A stretch of 64,000 nucleotides of DNA. Origin: Arthrobacter globiformis. Lineage in GTDB: Bacteria > Actinomycetota > Actinomycetes > Actinomycetales > Micrococcaceae. The notes beneath the pieces are model-generated. The model was not told the DNA's origin, ran no database searches, and was given only the letters and a program-made list of their open reading frames with translations. Shown here one piece after another: positions 1 through 7,869 of this stretch (position 1 is its first letter; each line of letters opens with the position of its first letter). The stretch covers positions 4,030,001-4,094,000 of the forward strand of contig NZ_JAUSYZ010000001.1 of the NCBI RefSeq assembly GCF_030817195.1. The letters are read 5' to 3'. The position numbers and the translations under genes are program-made.

Positions 1-265
1 CAAGGCCGGCGCGGAACTCGGCGAGCGCCGATTCCACATAGGGCAGCAGCGTCGCGGCAGCAGGCGTCAGCCTGACTCCCCTGCCGTCCCTCACCAGCAG
101 GTCGGTTCCCACCACGGCGCTGGCGCGCGCCAGCGCCCGGCTGACCGTCGACTGCGGAACGCCAAGCAGCTCGGCGGTTTCGGTGATGTGCTGTGTCCGC
201 CCAAGCTCCGCCAGCAGCGGCAGAACCGGCAGCAGCTGCACGAGCTGCCTGTGCTCGATGTCCAC
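1..265 (-). CDS. LysR-family transcriptional regulator, N-terminal part (runs off window)
   Basis: The frame begins with GTG and opens into a winged helix-turn-helix of LysR type: residues around 20-50 read like ...ETAELLGVPQSTVSRAL..., followed by a wing ending in RLTPAA. A strong GGAGGAG sits a few bases upstream of the GTG and fixes the start. Only the first 88 residues are present, so the effector-binding domain cannot be judged. The gene is divergent from the MFS transporter that starts 90 bases away, which is the usual arrangement for a LysR regulator and its target. Regulation of that transporter is inferred from this arrangement only. Confidence 0.85.
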   Translation of the reverse strand, partial: MDIEHRQLVQLLPVLPLLAELGRTQHITETAELLGVPQSTVSRALARASAVVGTDLLVRDGRGVRLTPAAATLLPYVESALAEFRAGL

Positions 266-354
266 GGTCTCCTCCGTCAATCAATCCGTTGCAGCATGAA
301 TTATCGATGAATCATGCATTGGATGCTAGGTCAGCATAGATCTACGCTGAAGGC
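266..354. promoter_or_regulatory. Divergent LysR/MFS promoter region
   Basis: This 89-base gap separates the divergent LysR and MFS starts. It is markedly A/T-richer than its surroundings and contains an ATCGAT core within TTATCGATGAATCAT. Such a gap is where a LysR protein would bind, but no unambiguous T-N11-A operator could be assigned by eye. The role is inferred from position. Confidence 0.4.
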
Positions 355-1722
355 ATGCCAACGCCCCACACCCACGCCTCCGAAACCCAGCCGAACCAGT
401 CCCGGCCCGCGCCGGCAGCGGGGGCGCAACCGGTGGCAGGGGCAGAACCGGTGGCAGGGGCAGAACCGGTGGCAGGGACAGTCGTCAAGTGGAACGGGCA
501 TCCGAAGGGTTCACAGGCCTACGGCAGGATCCTCGCTGGCTTGGCGTTTGCCGGGGTGGCCACCTTCGCCCAGCTCTATTCCACCCAGGCAGTGCTCCCC
601 GTCATGGCCGCCGAGCTTCGGGTAAGCGCCGCAGAAGCCGCGCTGACCATTTCACTGGCCACCGTGGGCCTCGCCGTCACCGTCATCCCCTGGTCGTTCC
701 TTGCAGACCGGATCGGGAGGGTGAAAGCCATGACCTGGGGGATCTGCCTGGCCACGGCACTGGGACTGCTGGTGCCTCTGGCCACCTCCTTCCCCGTCCT
801 GCTGGGCCTCCGGATGCTGGAGGGCATGGCCCTGGGCGGCATCCCTGCCATCGCCATCGCCTACCTCAACGAGGAAATCGACCGGGCACACGCCGCAGTG
901 GCGGCCGGCAGCTACGTCGCGGGCACCACCCTGGGTGGCCTGGCCGGCAGGCTTGTGGCCGGGCCGGCGGGGGAACTGTGGGGGTGGCGCGCTGCCGCGC
1001 TCGCCGTCTCCGTCCTGGCCACCGTGGCCGCGGTGCTCTTCCTGGTCCTGATTCCCAAGGCCCGCGGCTTCAGCCCGGCCCGGGGCATAGGTCTCCGCGG
1101 CGCGGCCAGGACCCTGTCCGGGCACCTGGCCAACCCCCGGCTGCTGGCACTCTACGTGCAGGCTTTCCTGCTGATGGGCGGCTTCGTGGCCGTCTACAAC
1201 TATCTCGGGTTCCGGCTCTCCGGCGAACCGTTCAGCCTTCCGGCCACGCTCATCAGCCTCATTTTCCTGGCCTATCTGTCAGGCACCGTGACCTCACGCT
1301 GGGCCGGAGCCCTGACGCAGCGCTTCGGCCAGCGCACGGTGCTGCTGGCCGGCATTGCGGTGATGGCGGCAGGCCTGGCCCTTACCCTCACCCAGATGCT
1401 GGTGCTGATACTCGCCGGCCTCATCATCTTCACCGGCGGTTTCTTCGCGGCCCACAGCATAGGGGCGGGCTGGACCGGAGCCATCGCCCAGTCAGGCCGG
1501 GCACAGGCAGCATCGCTGTACAACCTGGCCTACTACCTCGGTTCCAGCATCCTGGGCTGGGCCGGTGGACTGGTGTTCCAGTCCCTCGGCTGGCCGGCGC
1601 TGGCGGCCGCCGTCATCGTCCTGGGCTGCGCGACGGCGGTGATCACCGCCGTCGCACATCCCTCTTCCGGGCGCCAGCGGCGGCAGCGCCAGCCGGACAA
1701 GGCAAGCCTGCAGCATCCCTGA
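355..1722 (+). CDS. MFS efflux transporter, YnfM/arabinose-efflux type
   Basis: A 455-residue membrane protein with about twelve hydrophobic segments. It carries the MFS loop 2-3 signature FLADRIGRVKAM near residue 120, so it belongs to the drug:H+ antiporter-like exporters that resemble YnfM. The first 55 residues are a non-membrane extension rich in Ala/Pro/Gly, containing three copies of a PVAGAE unit. If the extension is a mis-start, a later start would be needed, but the ATG at 355 has an AAGG-like ribosome site. It is divergent from a LysR gene, the likely regulator. The substrate is unknown. Confidence 0.85.
   Translation: MPTPHTHASETQPNQSRPAPAAGAQPVAGAEPVAGAEPVAGTVVKWNGHPKGSQAYGRILAGLAFAGVATFAQLYSTQAVLPVMAAELRVSAAEAALTISLATVGLAVTVIPWSFLADRIGRVKAMTWGICLATALGLLVPLATSFPVLLGLRMLEGMALGGIPAIAIAYLNEEIDRAHAAVAAGSYVAGTTLGGLAGRLVAGPAGELWGWRAAALAVSVLATVAAVLFLVLIPKARGFSPARGIGLRGAARTLSGHLANPRLLALYVQAFLLMGGFVAVYNYLGFRLSGEPFSLPATLISLIFLAYLSGTVTSRWAGALTQRFGQRTVLLAGIAVMAAGLALTLTQMLVLILAGLIIFTGGFFAAHSIGAGWTGAIAQSGRAQAASLYNLAYYLGSSILGWAGGLVFQSLGWPALAAAVIVLGCATAVITAVAHPSSGRQRRQRQPDKASLQHP
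430..480 (+). repeat. 18-bp in-frame tandem repeat in the MFS N-terminus
   Basis: Two full copies and one partial copy of an 18-base unit starting CCGGTGGCAGGGGC lie head to tail and in frame. They encode repeated PVAGAE hexapeptides. The unit length is a multiple of three, so copy-number changes would not break the reading frame. Confidence 0.9.
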
Positions 1723-1841
1723 ATAATTCGCCGCCGAACCGGGCAGAAAACCTGCAGATGTTCGGAAGTGCCCCCTGCCTCTGAATGTCTTTGGCAACAT
1801 TGGCGCCGCTAAGATGAACGGAGAACACTTCAGGAGGATCC

Positions 1842-2351
1842 GTGAGCAGCAACCCGAAGAATATTCGGCCGCCGGCGGGGCACGAGCCGCTGGACGCCAT
1901 CGATGAGCGGCTGCTGGCGGCTTTGGTGGACGATGCCCGGATATCCAACAAGCAGCTGGCCGAGCTCGTAGGCATCGCCCCCTCCACCGCACTCATGCGC
2001 ACCCGAGCTCTGTCGGACCGGGGCATCATCCAGGGATTTGAAGCGAAACTTAGCCTTTCCGCGATTGGCCGGTCCGTACAGGCCCTGATCGCCGTCCGGC
2101 TCCGCGCCCACGACCGGGAGCAGATCGACCGGTTCACCTCCCGCGTCCCCAAGCTGCCCGCCGTGCTGTCAACCTTCCACACGTCGGGCTCGGTCGACTA
2201 TCTGCTGCACATCGCCGTCGCCACCACGGAGGACCTGCGGGACTGGGTCCTGGACAACCTGGCCACCGACCCCGTGGTGGGGCACACCGAAACCACATTG
2301 GTGTTCGACCACATGCAGGGCAACCACGGGCCGCTGCCGGAACAGGACTGA
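1842..2351 (+). CDS. Lrp/AsnC-family transcriptional regulator
   Basis: A 169-residue protein with the standard two-part Lrp/AsnC layout. An N-terminal helix-turn-helix covers about residues 20-65 (LDAIDERLLAALVDDARIS, then ...LAELVGIAPSTALMRTRAL). The C-terminal RAM-like effector domain includes the TSGSVDYLLHIAVA strand typical of the family. The start is GTG, eight bases after AGGAGG. The upstream MFS gene ends about 120 bases earlier on the same strand, and the downstream neighbours are convergent. The effector, probably an amino acid as in the family, cannot be told from the sequence. Confidence 0.93.
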   Translation: MSSNPKNIRPPAGHEPLDAIDERLLAALVDDARISNKQLAELVGIAPSTALMRTRALSDRGIIQGFEAKLSLSAIGRSVQALIAVRLRAHDREQIDRFTSRVPKLPAVLSTFHTSGSVDYLLHIAVATTEDLRDWVLDNLATDPVVGHTETTLVFDHMQGNHGPLPEQD

Positions 2352-2415
2352 CCGGGCACCGGGGCGACCGGCCACCGGGACAACCAGCCCTGCGCCGGGA
2401 CCGGCCCGGCGCTGC

Positions 2416-2652
2416 CTAGCGGCGGGGAAGCAGCAGGCCCGAGTGGGCTGCCCCGAGGACATCTCCACGCAACAGGCTCAATTCGTCGCGGCGCCGCGCG
2501 GCGTCCCGCTGCTGCCGGACGGCTTCCTCCGGAACAACCCGGCGCCGTTCCGCCCATTCCACCAGGCCGGCGCCGATGCGGACGGCAACGGCTTCCAAGA
2601 TGGAGGCACGGCGGTAGCCGGGGATGGGCTGGTTGACCGATAGAGCGCTCAT
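2416..2652 (-). CDS. Small conserved hypothetical protein downstream of ArsR
   Basis: A 78-residue basic, Arg/Glu-rich protein starting MSALSVNQPIPGYRRASILE. Its ATG overlaps the stop codon of the upstream ArsR gene in an ATGA, so translation is probably coupled. There is no signal peptide or membrane segment; the hydrophobic part near residues 20-33 (AVAVRIGAGLVEW) looks like an amphipathic helix. Similar short Arg-rich proteins with a GLVEW/GLVTW helix occur next to regulators in related actinobacteria as I recall them. No function is known. Confidence 0.65.
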   Translation of the reverse strand: MSALSVNQPIPGYRRASILEAVAVRIGAGLVEWAERRRVVPEEAVRQQRDAARRRDELSLLRGDVLGAAHSGLLLPRR

Positions 2653-3368
2653 CGCTCTTTCCTTTCGGAGCTCATTGACTGTTCTGTGTTGTGTGACTCC
2701 GCCTCGGCGGGGTACTGGGTCTTGCGCTGGCCGCGGGTGCCTGCGGATGCCGGGACACCGAGGATGGGGAAGGCATTGAAGTGGATCTGGACCGGCCGGG
2801 CGCCCTCCTGGTCCCCCTCGCCGCGGATCTCCTCCAGCAGCCGGTAGGAGAAGGCCTCCATGGCCCGCGTGTAGGCGCCCAGCTGCTCCTCGTTCATCCG
2901 CACATTGGCGGTGCTTACGGTGGCGGCCTCCAGCCAGTCGCGGTCCAGGGTGTCCGCGCCGTGCGCCATAAAGTGGGAGAGCACGGCCTGGCGGCGGAGT
3001 TCGAATTCCCGGTTTACCAGCCGCGACGCTTCCTGGGTGGCGGGGGAACTGGCGAGCTCAGGCGACGAAACCTCAATGGCGCCGCGCGGCCGCTCCCACC
3101 ACCGCTCCCGTGCAGTGCCTTTGCCCTCCACCTCCCGAACGAAGTCGTGCTTGGCCAGCTGGCGCAGGTGATAGCTCGTGGAACCGCTGGATTCCCCGAG
3201 CAGCTCGCCGAGGCTGCACGCCGTCTGCGCACCGTACCGGGAAAGCATCTCCAGGATCTGGACTCGCAGCGGGTGCGCGAGGGCTTTGAGGGAGGCCGGA
3301 TCCATCTTCCGGACGGGGAACGGCAGATCCTGCACGTCGGGGGCTTCAGAGTTCGGCTTAGTGGCCAT
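2649..3368 (-). CDS. ArsR-family helix-turn-helix regulator
   Basis: A 239-residue protein. The N-terminal winged helix covers about residues 20-95, with the ArsR pattern LKALAHPLRVQILEMLSRYG, then SLGELLGESSGSTSYHLRQLAKHDFV as the recognition helix, then a wing. No cysteine pair typical of metal-sensing ArsR proteins is visible, so a non-metal signal is likely. The C-terminal 130 residues are an extension seen in the larger ArsR-like regulators. It lies 129 bases downstream of the MFS gene on the same strand and is probably autoregulated through the TTTGCAA boxes upstream of its start. Confidence 0.88.
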   Translation of the reverse strand: MATKPNSEAPDVQDLPFPVRKMDPASLKALAHPLRVQILEMLSRYGAQTACSLGELLGESSGSTSYHLRQLAKHDFVREVEGKGTARERWWERPRGAIEVSSPELASSPATQEASRLVNREFELRRQAVLSHFMAHGADTLDRDWLEAATVSTANVRMNEEQLGAYTRAMEAFSYRLLEEIRGEGDQEGARPVQIHFNAFPILGVPASAGTRGQRKTQYPAEAESHNTEQSMSSERKER

Positions 3369-3383
3369 ACCGCAAGGCTACTC

Positions 3384-3443
3384 TTGCAAAGATTTCTTTG
3401 CAATGATTGTTTTGCAACCAGTTCTTTGCAACCGTTTCTTTGC
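3384..3443. promoter_or_regulatory. TTTGCAA operator array upstream of arsR
   Basis: A perfect inverted pair TTGCAAAG-attt-CTTTGCAA lies at 3384-3403. Further copies then follow in the same direction at exact 14-base spacing: box starts at 3396, 3410 (TTTTGCAA), 3424 (CTTTGCAA) and 3438 (CTTTGC, decayed). This is 15-75 bases upstream of the ArsR start codon and in an A/T-rich gap. An inverted repeat here fits a dimeric ArsR autoregulatory operator; the phased extra boxes suggest cooperative binding. The protein-site assignment is inferred. Confidence 0.65.
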
Positions 3444-3497
3444 CCGGCGAGGCCCGTACCTCCGCGGCGTGTACCGCCCGCTGCTTCGAGGGCGCTG

Positions 3498-4733
3498 CTA
3501 TCGGCGGAGGCTGCGGCGCCAGGTGATCGCTGCGAGCAGCCCCGCCGCGCACGCGCAGGCTGTCACGAATCCGGCGACGGCCGCGTCGAGCCCGTAGGCC
3601 GCCGTCGCGAGACCCAGCCCCACCACCGGGACGGCACTTCCGAGGTAGGTGATCACATAAACGGTGCTGATGATCTGGGCGTGCCGGGACGCCTCCACCT
3701 TGCCCGCCACGTCGTTGAAAACGGTCCGGAAGGCGACGCCCTGGCCGGCGCCTGCGGCCACGCTCGCGGCAACCAGCAGCCACGGGTTTCCGGCGGCAGC
3801 CGCGGCCGCGAGGAGCGCCACCGCGCCGCCCAGCACCGCCAGCCCCGCCGGCACAGCGAACCTGCTCCGCACCGCGATCAGCTGGCTCAGGGCGGACGAT
3901 CCCAGCGTCAGCCCGGCCAGCAGGCCGATCAGCGGCCGCGAATCAGTGCCAAGGATCGTCGCGAAATAACCCGGGGCGAGGGACAGGCAGAAGCCGAAGA
4001 CGGCAAAGCTCAGGAAGCCGACGGCCGCCGCCAGCCAGAATGCACCCCGGGCCTCGCGGGACACCGTGGGCCGGCGCGGTGCCAGCGCCTTCAGCGGGCG
4101 GGGGCCGGCGGCAGGCTTGATGGCGGGACGGGCCCGCAGCAGGTACAGCGGAACCAGCAGGACGGCCAGGACAAGTGAATGGATGAGGTACGGCGTGGTG
4201 GTGGAGCCCGGCAGGAGGGAGAGGATCCCTCCGATCGCGGGCCCCGCCGCCACTCCCCCGGCCGAGGCCAGCAGCGTGAAACGGGAGGCCCACCCTGGGC
4301 GCTCCGGCAGCAGTTCACGCAGTGCCGCCGAGCTGGCCCCGGTGGCCAGGGCGACGGCGACACCCTGGAGCGCCCGCCCACCGCACAGCCCGGCAAGACT
4401 GTCCGCGTTCGCAAAGACCAGGCCACCGGCAAGCCCCGTCAGCACGGCAAGGACGAGGGCCGCACGGCGCCCGATGTGGTCGGACCAGTGCCCCGCGAGG
4501 ATGAGCGTGGCCACGAGCGCCAGGACGTAGGCGGCGAACGCGACAGTAATGCCCAGGGAACCGATGCCCAGCCGCACCTGCAGCAGCGGATACAGCGGGG
4601 TCGCCAGGTTCGCACCCACCAGGAGCGTGAAAATGACGACGCCGGCCATGGCCAGCCGTGCGGTGGTGGACGCATCCCAGCCCAAGCGGGTGGCCGCAGC
4701 CGGACGCATTCGAAGTTCGCTAAAGACGGTCAT
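3498..4733 (-). CDS. MFS transporter
   Basis: A 411-residue membrane protein with about twelve hydrophobic segments. The MFS signature appears as GHWSDHIGRRAALV after the second segment. The start chosen is the ATG at 4733 (MTVFSELRM), because the additional upstream residues of the open frame are hydrophilic and would overlap the divergent promoter. It is divergent from an AsnC-type regulator and upstream of the ArsR gene on the same strand, so either could control it. The substrate cannot be told; the family mostly exports drugs or metabolites. Confidence 0.87.
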   Translation of the reverse strand: MTVFSELRMRPAAATRLGWDASTTARLAMAGVVIFTLLVGANLATPLYPLLQVRLGIGSLGITVAFAAYVLALVATLILAGHWSDHIGRRAALVLAVLTGLAGGLVFANADSLAGLCGGRALQGVAVALATGASSAALRELLPERPGWASRFTLLASAGGVAAGPAIGGILSLLPGSTTTPYLIHSLVLAVLLVPLYLLRARPAIKPAAGPRPLKALAPRRPTVSREARGAFWLAAAVGFLSFAVFGFCLSLAPGYFATILGTDSRPLIGLLAGLTLGSSALSQLIAVRSRFAVPAGLAVLGGAVALLAAAAAAGNPWLLVAASVAAGAGQGVAFRTVFNDVAGKVEASRHAQIISTVYVITYLGSAVPVVGLGLATAAYGLDAAVAGFVTACACAAGLLAAITWRRSLRR

Positions 4734-4888
4734 GCCCGTGCCCTTGCCTGTGTGTCCGCGGAACCTGCCCCTTGTGGGGGCTGCTCGCGCGGATGGAATC
4801 TTGGTACCTAAAGAATGCGGCAGGAGTGAGTACCCACGCGTCATTCTGTGGGAATATTGAGCAAAACCATCAATCTTTGGCCGGATTC

Positions 4889-5407
4889 ATGAACCGGAGT
4901 GACGATTTGAACACCTTGGACCCCACGGATCTGAAGATCCTGCTCGAGCTGATCCGCGACCCCCGCGTCCAGATCGGCGAGCTGAGCGAAAAACTCGGCA
5001 TTGCGCGGAACACTGCCCAGTCACGCGTGCGCCGGATGCTGCGCTCCGGCATCCTGCACGACGGCGGCCGTGAGATCGACCTCGAAGCGGTGGGATACGA
5101 CGTCGTCGCCTTTGTGACGATTGAAGTGACGCACCGGGAGCTCGACGGCGTGATCGCCGCTTTGCGGCTGATTCCGCAGGTCCTCGAAGTGCACGAGATC
5201 TCCGGCCGGGGCGACGTCTGGTGCCGGGTGGTGGCCACGGACACGCAGAATCTTCAGGGCGCGCTGCGTTCGATCCTGCGCATCAAGGGCGTGATCCGCA
5301 CCGAAACGGTGCTGGCCCTCCATACGCACATCCCGTACCGGACCGAGCCGCTGATCAGCCGCCTCGTTCAATCGTCTCCGGGGCCTGCGCCCCTCCGGCC
5401 GGAATAG
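4889..5407 (+). CDS. Lrp/AsnC-family transcriptional regulator
   Basis: A 172-residue regulator. The helix-turn-helix covers about residues 10-60 (LDPTDLKILLELIRD, then ELSEKLGIARNTAQSRVRRM) and the effector-binding domain follows, with the conserved VHEISGRGDVWCRVVA segment. The ATG at 4889 is chosen because residues before it are not family-like. It is divergent from the MFS gene at 3498-4733 across 155 bases and may control it. It ends ten bases before the DUF1761 gene, so it may lead that transcript. Confidence 0.92.
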   Translation: MNRSDDLNTLDPTDLKILLELIRDPRVQIGELSEKLGIARNTAQSRVRRMLRSGILHDGGREIDLEAVGYDVVAFVTIEVTHRELDGVIAALRLIPQVLEVHEISGRGDVWCRVVATDTQNLQGALRSILRIKGVIRTETVLALHTHIPYRTEPLISRLVQSSPGPAPLRPE

Positions 5408-5416
5408 GATTCGAGC

Positions 5417-5842
5417 ATGGACTGGCTCTCTTATTTCTTTCAGGTCAACTGGCTTGCCGTGCTTCTTGCCTTCGCCGCGAGCATGGCCATCGGCTTCGTC
5501 TGGTACCTGCCCGCTGTGCTCGGCAGGCGGTGGATGGAGGCCGTGGGCACGACGGAGGAGGACCTCAGGAACACCGATGGCGGCGCCGGAATCTGGGTTC
5601 CCATGATGGCAGCTGCAGCCCTGACAGCCATCCTGCTCGCAGTTCTGATCAGCAAGCTCGGACTCGACGACGCGCTGGCCGGCGGATCGTTCGCTTGTGT
5701 GCTGGCAGTGGTGTTCCGCGTAGGCGGCCACGTAATCCACAACGGGTTCGCCGGACGCCCTGCCGCGGTGACGCTCATCGACTCCGGCCACGATGTCCTC
5801 GCTGTGACAGCCGCCGGAGTCATCATCGGCGCGATGTCCTGA
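5417..5842 (+). CDS. DUF1761 family membrane protein
   Basis: A 141-residue protein with four hydrophobic segments (about residues 10-30, 58-80, 84-105 and 122-140). It shows the DUF1761 hallmarks: an N-terminal NWLAVL and a GFVWYLP motif near the end of the first helix. The family is of unknown function in the cytoplasmic membrane. It starts ten bases after the AsnC gene and precedes corA by 44 bases, so all may be co-transcribed. A perfect 15-base direct repeat runs across its stop codon. Confidence 0.85.
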   Translation: MDWLSYFFQVNWLAVLLAFAASMAIGFVWYLPAVLGRRWMEAVGTTEEDLRNTDGGAGIWVPMMAAAALTAILLAVLISKLGLDDALAGGSFACVLAVVFRVGGHVIHNGFAGRPAAVTLIDSGHDVLAVTAAGVIIGAMS

Positions 5843-5866
5843 CCCGACGCGATGTCCTGACCCAAA
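5831..5866 (+). repeat. 18-bp tandem duplication across a stop codon
   Basis: GCGATGTCCTGACCC occurs at 5831 and again at 5849, giving two adjacent 18-base units that differ only in their last three bases. The first copy contains the last codons and TGA of the DUF1761 gene; the second lies between it and corA. Confidence 0.9.
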
Positions 5867-5886
5867 TAGACGGAGACCTGCAGACT

Positions 5887-6882
5887 GTGACCATTATCGA
5901 TAACGCCGTCTACGTCGACGGGGTCCGCACCGCGGAGCCCGGAAACCTGGAACAGACGTTTGAAACCCTGGGCAGCCACGGCGGAATGGCCTGGATCGGA
6001 CTGTACCGTCCCTCACAAGCCGAGATGGCCGCCGTCGCCGCGGAGTTTGGCCTCCACGAGCTGGCCGTCGAGGACGCTGTATCGGCCCACCAACGGCCAA
6101 AGCTGGAGCGCTACGGGGCCAGCCTTTTCACTGTTCTAAGGCCCGCCCGGTACCGCGATGACACCGAAACCGTGGAATTCGGCGAGCTCCATATATTCGT
6201 TGGCACGAACTTCGTGGTGACCGTCCGGCATGCCGAGATGTCCGGCGTCGGCCAGGTACGCCGCCGCTTGGAGTCCAGGCCGGATCTCCTCCGCCACGGA
6301 CCGCCGGCGGTACTGTACGCATTGCTGGACCAGGTGGTGGACGACTACGCCCCGGTGGTTGCCGGGCTGGAAAACGACATCGACGAAATCGAAGACCAGC
6401 TGTTTTCCGGGGATTCCGCGGTGTCCCGCCGCATCTATGAACTCGCCCGCGAGGTCATCCAGTTCCAGCGGGCCATCCATCCGCTGCCCGCCATGATGCA
6501 GCAGCTCAACGAGGGATTTGACGACTTTGCTGCCGACGCCGAGCTCCAGCACAATCTCCGGGACGTCGAGGACCACGTGGAGCGGGTGATTTCGCGGGCT
6601 GATTCATTCCGTGACCTCCTGCAGAACGCGCTGACCCTGGACGGCACTCTCACCGCCAACCGGCAGAACGAGGCGAGCGCGCAGCAGAACGAACAGGTAA
6701 AAAAGATCTCGTCCTGGGCGGCCATCTTCTTCGCCCCGTCGTTCGTGGCCGGCGTTTACGGCATGAACTTTGACCATATGCCGGAGCTGCACTGGGCCTA
6801 CGGCTATCCCATGGCGATGCTGCTGATGGCCGCCACAGCAGCGCTGATGTACCTCATCTTCAAGCGGAAGGGCTGGCTTTGA
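5887..6882 (+). CDS. corA: CorA-type magnesium/cobalt channel protein
   Basis: A 331-residue protein with the CorA layout: an N-terminal cytoplasmic alpha/beta domain, a long helical stretch (about residues 150-265), and two C-terminal membrane helices. The first helix ends in the diagnostic YGMNF motif. The last residues FKRKGWL form the usual basic tail. It forms a pentameric channel for Mg2+ or Co2+ in the family. The GTG start is chosen because GGAG lies about 12 bases upstream and family-like sequence begins there (TIIDNAVYVDG). It overlaps the next gene by one base (TGATG), indicating coupling. Confidence 0.92.
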   Translation: MTIIDNAVYVDGVRTAEPGNLEQTFETLGSHGGMAWIGLYRPSQAEMAAVAAEFGLHELAVEDAVSAHQRPKLERYGASLFTVLRPARYRDDTETVEFGELHIFVGTNFVVTVRHAEMSGVGQVRRRLESRPDLLRHGPPAVLYALLDQVVDDYAPVVAGLENDIDEIEDQLFSGDSAVSRRIYELAREVIQFQRAIHPLPAMMQQLNEGFDDFAADAELQHNLRDVEDHVERVISRADSFRDLLQNALTLDGTLTANRQNEASAQQNEQVKKISSWAAIFFAPSFVAGVYGMNFDHMPELHWAYGYPMAMLLMAATAALMYLIFKRKGWL

Positions 6883-7388
6883 TGGCCGGGTTTCACCGCG
6901 GCCTGGTCATCACGCCCGGCACGGAACGGCAATTGGGCGCCTGCGGGCTCTTCAGGCCTTCCCCTTCCCAGCGGGACGTGCTGTCCCTGCCCGCCGGTCC
7001 GCTGCCGGTCAAAGGTGCCGACCCGGACATGCTGTGGGCCAGCTTTGCCGAGCTGTGCGCCGGGGATCTGTCGACGGCGGACTATCTTCTGCTGGCGGAG
7101 ACGTTCCCGGCCTGGGTGGTGGACGGCATACCTTCACCTTCTGCAGAGTCCGCTGCCAGCCCGGCTGACTGGCAGCGGTTCCTGGCGTTGCTGGACGTCC
7201 TCCACGACCGGGACATCACTCCGTTCCTCATTACGCCGGTCCTGTTTAGCAGCCTCTCTGGTGCGCTCGGCGGCGGCGCTCCTGGGGAACTGGCCGCCGT
7301 GCTGTCACGCATAGGAGAGCGGCTCTCGGTGCTTCGCAGGATCGAGTCGGACGAAGAGTTGGCGGATGAGCAGTCCGGCGGCTGCTAA
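6882..7388 (+). CDS. Stand-alone ZapE/AFG1 C-terminal-like protein without ATPase domain
   Basis: A 168-residue soluble protein, translationally coupled to corA by a one-base overlap. Residues about 50-125 read like the C-terminal part of ZapE/AFG1 ATPases: W-x-SFAELCAGDLSTADYLLLAE, then an IPS segment, then RFLALLDVLHDRDITPFLIT, the place where ZapE has RF-x-LIDxLYE. The P-loop and Walker B regions that normally occupy the first 200 residues of ZapE are absent, and the upstream gene is corA. So this is either a free-standing regulatory domain or a remnant. The assignment rests on motif resemblance from memory and is moderately sure. Confidence 0.55.
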   Translation: MAGFHRGLVITPGTERQLGACGLFRPSPSQRDVLSLPAGPLPVKGADPDMLWASFAELCAGDLSTADYLLLAETFPAWVVDGIPSPSAESAASPADWQRFLALLDVLHDRDITPFLITPVLFSSLSGALGGGAPGELAAVLSRIGERLSVLRRIESDEELADEQSGGC

Positions 7389-7463
7389 CAACAGCCGTAA
7401 CCCTGCCGTCCCGAGCCGGTTGTGTCTGCTTACAATCGATTGACATCAACTACTGAGGGAATC

Positions 7464-7805
7464 ATGAAGAAACTCACTACCGCCCTGCTTGCCGCCGGGT
7501 TCGTCCTCTCCGCTTCCGCCTGCGCTGCACCGCAGCTCACCACCGCACAAACCTGCGACCGGATCAGGACGGTTGTCTCGAACCCCACGAACTCCGTCGG
7601 CAAGACCGGCATGACCCGCCTGGCCAACCAGATCCGCCCCATCGAGGCGGTGTCCTCGGACGAGCTGCGCCCGGCGCTGCAGGCCATCCTGGAATACACG
7701 GACGAGTCCGCTAAGGAAACGCCGGATGAGGCGAAGCTCACCGAACTGAAGACCGGCTACGAGCAAGCCGGCAGTACCTACAGCAGGTTCTGCGGCGGCC
7801 AGTAG
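7464..7805 (+). CDS. Small secreted or lipid-anchored protein
   Basis: A 113-residue protein. The N-terminus MKKLTTALLAAGFVLSASAC is a classic short signal peptide ending in a cysteine at residue 20, which could be lipid-modified, although the -3 position is Ala rather than the usual Leu. Two more cysteines (near residue 29 and the C-terminus, SRFCGG) could form a disulphide. No recognised domain. The start is the ATG at 7464, after GAGGGA. It is followed by a strong terminator, so it is probably a single-gene transcript. Confidence 0.75.
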   Translation: MKKLTTALLAAGFVLSASACAAPQLTTAQTCDRIRTVVSNPTNSVGKTGMTRLANQIRPIEAVSSDELRPALQAILEYTDESAKETPDEAKLTELKTGYEQAGSTYSRFCGGQ

Positions 7806-7825
7806 CCCGCTTCTCCTACACGTCT

Positions 7826-7869
7826 GGCGGCCACGGGCGGGGCACTCCTCCTGCCCTTGGCCGCCTTTT
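7826..7869 (+). terminator. Rho-independent terminator after the secreted protein
   Basis: A perfect eight-base stem GGCGGCCA / TGGCCGCC, whose loop can extend the pairing through GGGC/GCCC, is followed by TTTT. It lies about 20 bases after the stop codon of the small secreted-protein gene. Confidence 0.85.

Noticed and set aside
5221..6882. A 553-residue CorA with a long Arg-rich N-terminus
   Set aside because: Everything before the GTG at 5887 overlaps the AsnC and DUF1761 genes in another frame and has no family likeness; the proper start has a ribosome site.
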